Part shown: one piece after another, positions 5,480 to 5,929 of the stretch
Position numbering within the stretch: position 1 is the first letter of the stretch
Layout: each line of letters begins with the position of its first letter
Source of the DNA: CAZVUW01 sp964629825
GTDB lineage: Bacteria; Actinomycetota; Nitriliruptoria; Euzebyales; Egibacteraceae
Length of the DNA: 5,929 nt
Direction of reading: 5' to 3'
Assembly (NCBI GenBank): GCA_964629825.1
Contig: CAZVUW010000139.1
Span: forward strand, 1-5,929
Notes under the pieces: generated by a model
The model's input: only the letters and a program-made list of their open reading frames with translations
What the model was told of the DNA's origin: nothing
The model's database searches: none
Translations under genes and position numbers: made by a program

Positions 5480-5832
5480 GGGGATGACTGGTTTCGACGG
5501 GTGTCGGTCGATCCTGGGAGAGCGAGCCGAGGATGTCTGGTCGCCTCGTTAATCTGTCCAGGCAAACCCATAGGTGCCAACGACGAAATGGCCCTGGCGG
5601 CCTAACTAAGCCGCCTGTCCGCCCTCCTGCCGCCTCGAGGGGGGGACCGGGCATCATCCCGAGGCTTCACGCTCCGATCACCGTCACGGGTCGGTGCGGA
5701 AACCTAAGTGACGTAAGGACGTCCGACCGCTTGGTTCCGGAGTGGGACGTCCCGACAACCAGCCGGAACCTACGCTCGTAGCGCTTCCAGGGACGAGGCA
5801 CTCGGACCCGGGTTCGATTCCCGGCATCTCCA
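5480..5832 (+). ncRNA. ssrA: Transfer-messenger RNA (tmRNA, one-piece)
   Basis: tmRNA enters stalled ribosomes charged with alanine, gives them a short reading frame to finish on, and marks the unfinished protein for degradation. Ends are set by the acceptor stem: GGGGATG (5480-5486) pairs with CATCTCC (5825-5831), including one G-U pair, and A5832 is the discriminator. The 3' CCA is not encoded (CGA follows) and must be added. The T arm is perfect: CCGGG (5808-5812), loop TTCGATT, CCCGG (5820-5824). The conserved D-like segment GGTTTCGAC follows the 5' acceptor strand. The long P2 helix is seen as CTGGGA/GCG (5514-5524) with CGCTTCCAG (5782-5790). The tag frame is at 5576-5605. Downstream helices fit pseudoknots: GGTCGG/CCGACC (5689-5694 with 5723-5728) and an 8-bp GGTTCCGG/CCGGAACC (5733-5740 with 5763-5770). 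The mature length of 353 bases before CCA addition is normal. It is not a permuted two-piece form. It lies directly behind smpB. Confidence 0.97.
5576..5605 (+). other. ssrA: tmRNA-encoded proteolysis tag reading frame (ANDEMALAA)
   Basis: The resume codon is GCC at 5576. It is preceded by ATAG at -6 to -3, the same context as in E. coli (ATAGTC before GCA). Translation gives ANDEMALAA, ending at TAA 5603-5605. With the alanine carried by tmRNA, the added tag is AANDEMALAA. The ANDE start and ALAA end match the E. coli tag, and the ALAA end is the part read by ClpXP-type proteases. A second TAA begins one base after the first stop, in another frame. Confidence 0.9.
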
Positions 5833-5836
5833 CGAC

Positions 5837-5852
5837 GGCGGCTTGTGCCGCC
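5837..5852 (+). terminator. Short GC hairpin just after tmRNA
   Basis: GGCGGC (5837-5842), loop TTGT, GCCGCC (5847-5852) form a perfect 6-bp stem starting four bases after the tmRNA discriminator. It is followed by CCGCTTTCCC, not a real T-run. It could be a weak terminator or a 3' trailer hairpin that positions end-processing nucleases. Confidence 0.4.
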
Positions 5853-5888
5853 CCGCTTTCCCGCAGATGGAGCAGGCAGGCGCCCTGG

Positions 5889-5909
5889 GGGCCCCACACT
5901 GTGGGGCCC
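5889..5909 (+). terminator. Probable intrinsic terminator of the ssrA transcript
   Basis: GGGCCCCAC (5889-5897) and GTGGGGCCC (5901-5909) form a perfect 9-bp stem around ACT. The following bases TGTTGCTTGGT are moderately T-rich. This is the strongest terminator-like structure in the window and ends the plus-strand gene series. Confidence 0.65.
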
Positions 5910-5929
5910 TGTTGCTTGGTCGGGCTAGT

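Noticed and set aside
5667..5899. Minus-strand reading frames giving GNRTRV- and MPGIEPGS-like peptides
   Set aside because: They are the reverse strand of the tmRNA T arm and 3' end. Such peptides are a well-known false-gene artefact opposite tRNA-like sequences.
5808..5929. Integrated element or attachment-site duplication at the ssrA 3' end
   Set aside because: ssrA is a common integration site, but no second copy of the 3' end sequence, integrase or foreign gene is visible in the 97 bases that follow.

Overview
The window is a compact, all plus-strand stretch of a GC-rich bacterial chromosome. Third codon positions are mostly G or C, with GTG as well as ATG starts. It carries core housekeeping genes in the order prfB (3' end) - ftsE - ftsX - M23 peptidase - S41 carboxy-terminal processing protease - smpB - ssrA (tmRNA). 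The prfB-ftsE-ftsX-(protease)-smpB-(ssrA) order is a known arrangement in Actinomycetota, for example in Streptomyces and, with other genes interspersed, in mycobacteria. I therefore infer a high-GC actinobacterium; the class cannot be fixed from this sequence.

Layout. Bases 1-206 are the C-terminal end of peptide chain release factor 2. A 187-base gap follows, holding a perfect inverted repeat and short direct repeats. ftsE (394-1080) and ftsX (1070-1948) overlap by 11 bases and encode the ATPase and membrane subunits of the FtsEX division/hydrolase-activating complex. A 276-base gap with strong potential RNA secondary structure leads into a secreted coiled-coil plus LytM/M23 peptidase (2225-3550). 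Then come a membrane-anchored PDZ/S41 protease (3599-4870), smpB (4916-5395) and a complete one-piece tmRNA gene (5480-5832). The tmRNA is followed by two hairpins, the second being the better terminator candidate.

The genes suggest two working groups. The first is cell-wall remodelling: FtsE hydrolyses ATP, FtsX carries the signal across the membrane, the coiled-coil M23 protein is the likely extracytoplasmic hydrolase partner, and the S41 protease may control hydrolase or other envelope protein levels. The second is translation quality control: RF2 terminates normal translation, while SmpB and tmRNA rescue stalled ribosomes. The tmRNA encodes the short tag ANDEMALAA.

I see no mobile element, CRISPR array, phage gene or defence system. 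Points worth a second look are the apparently catalytically intact M23 protein in the FtsEX partner position, its pairing with a CTP protease, the structured leader before the M23 gene, the GCGATCGC hairpin before tmRNA, and the short tag.
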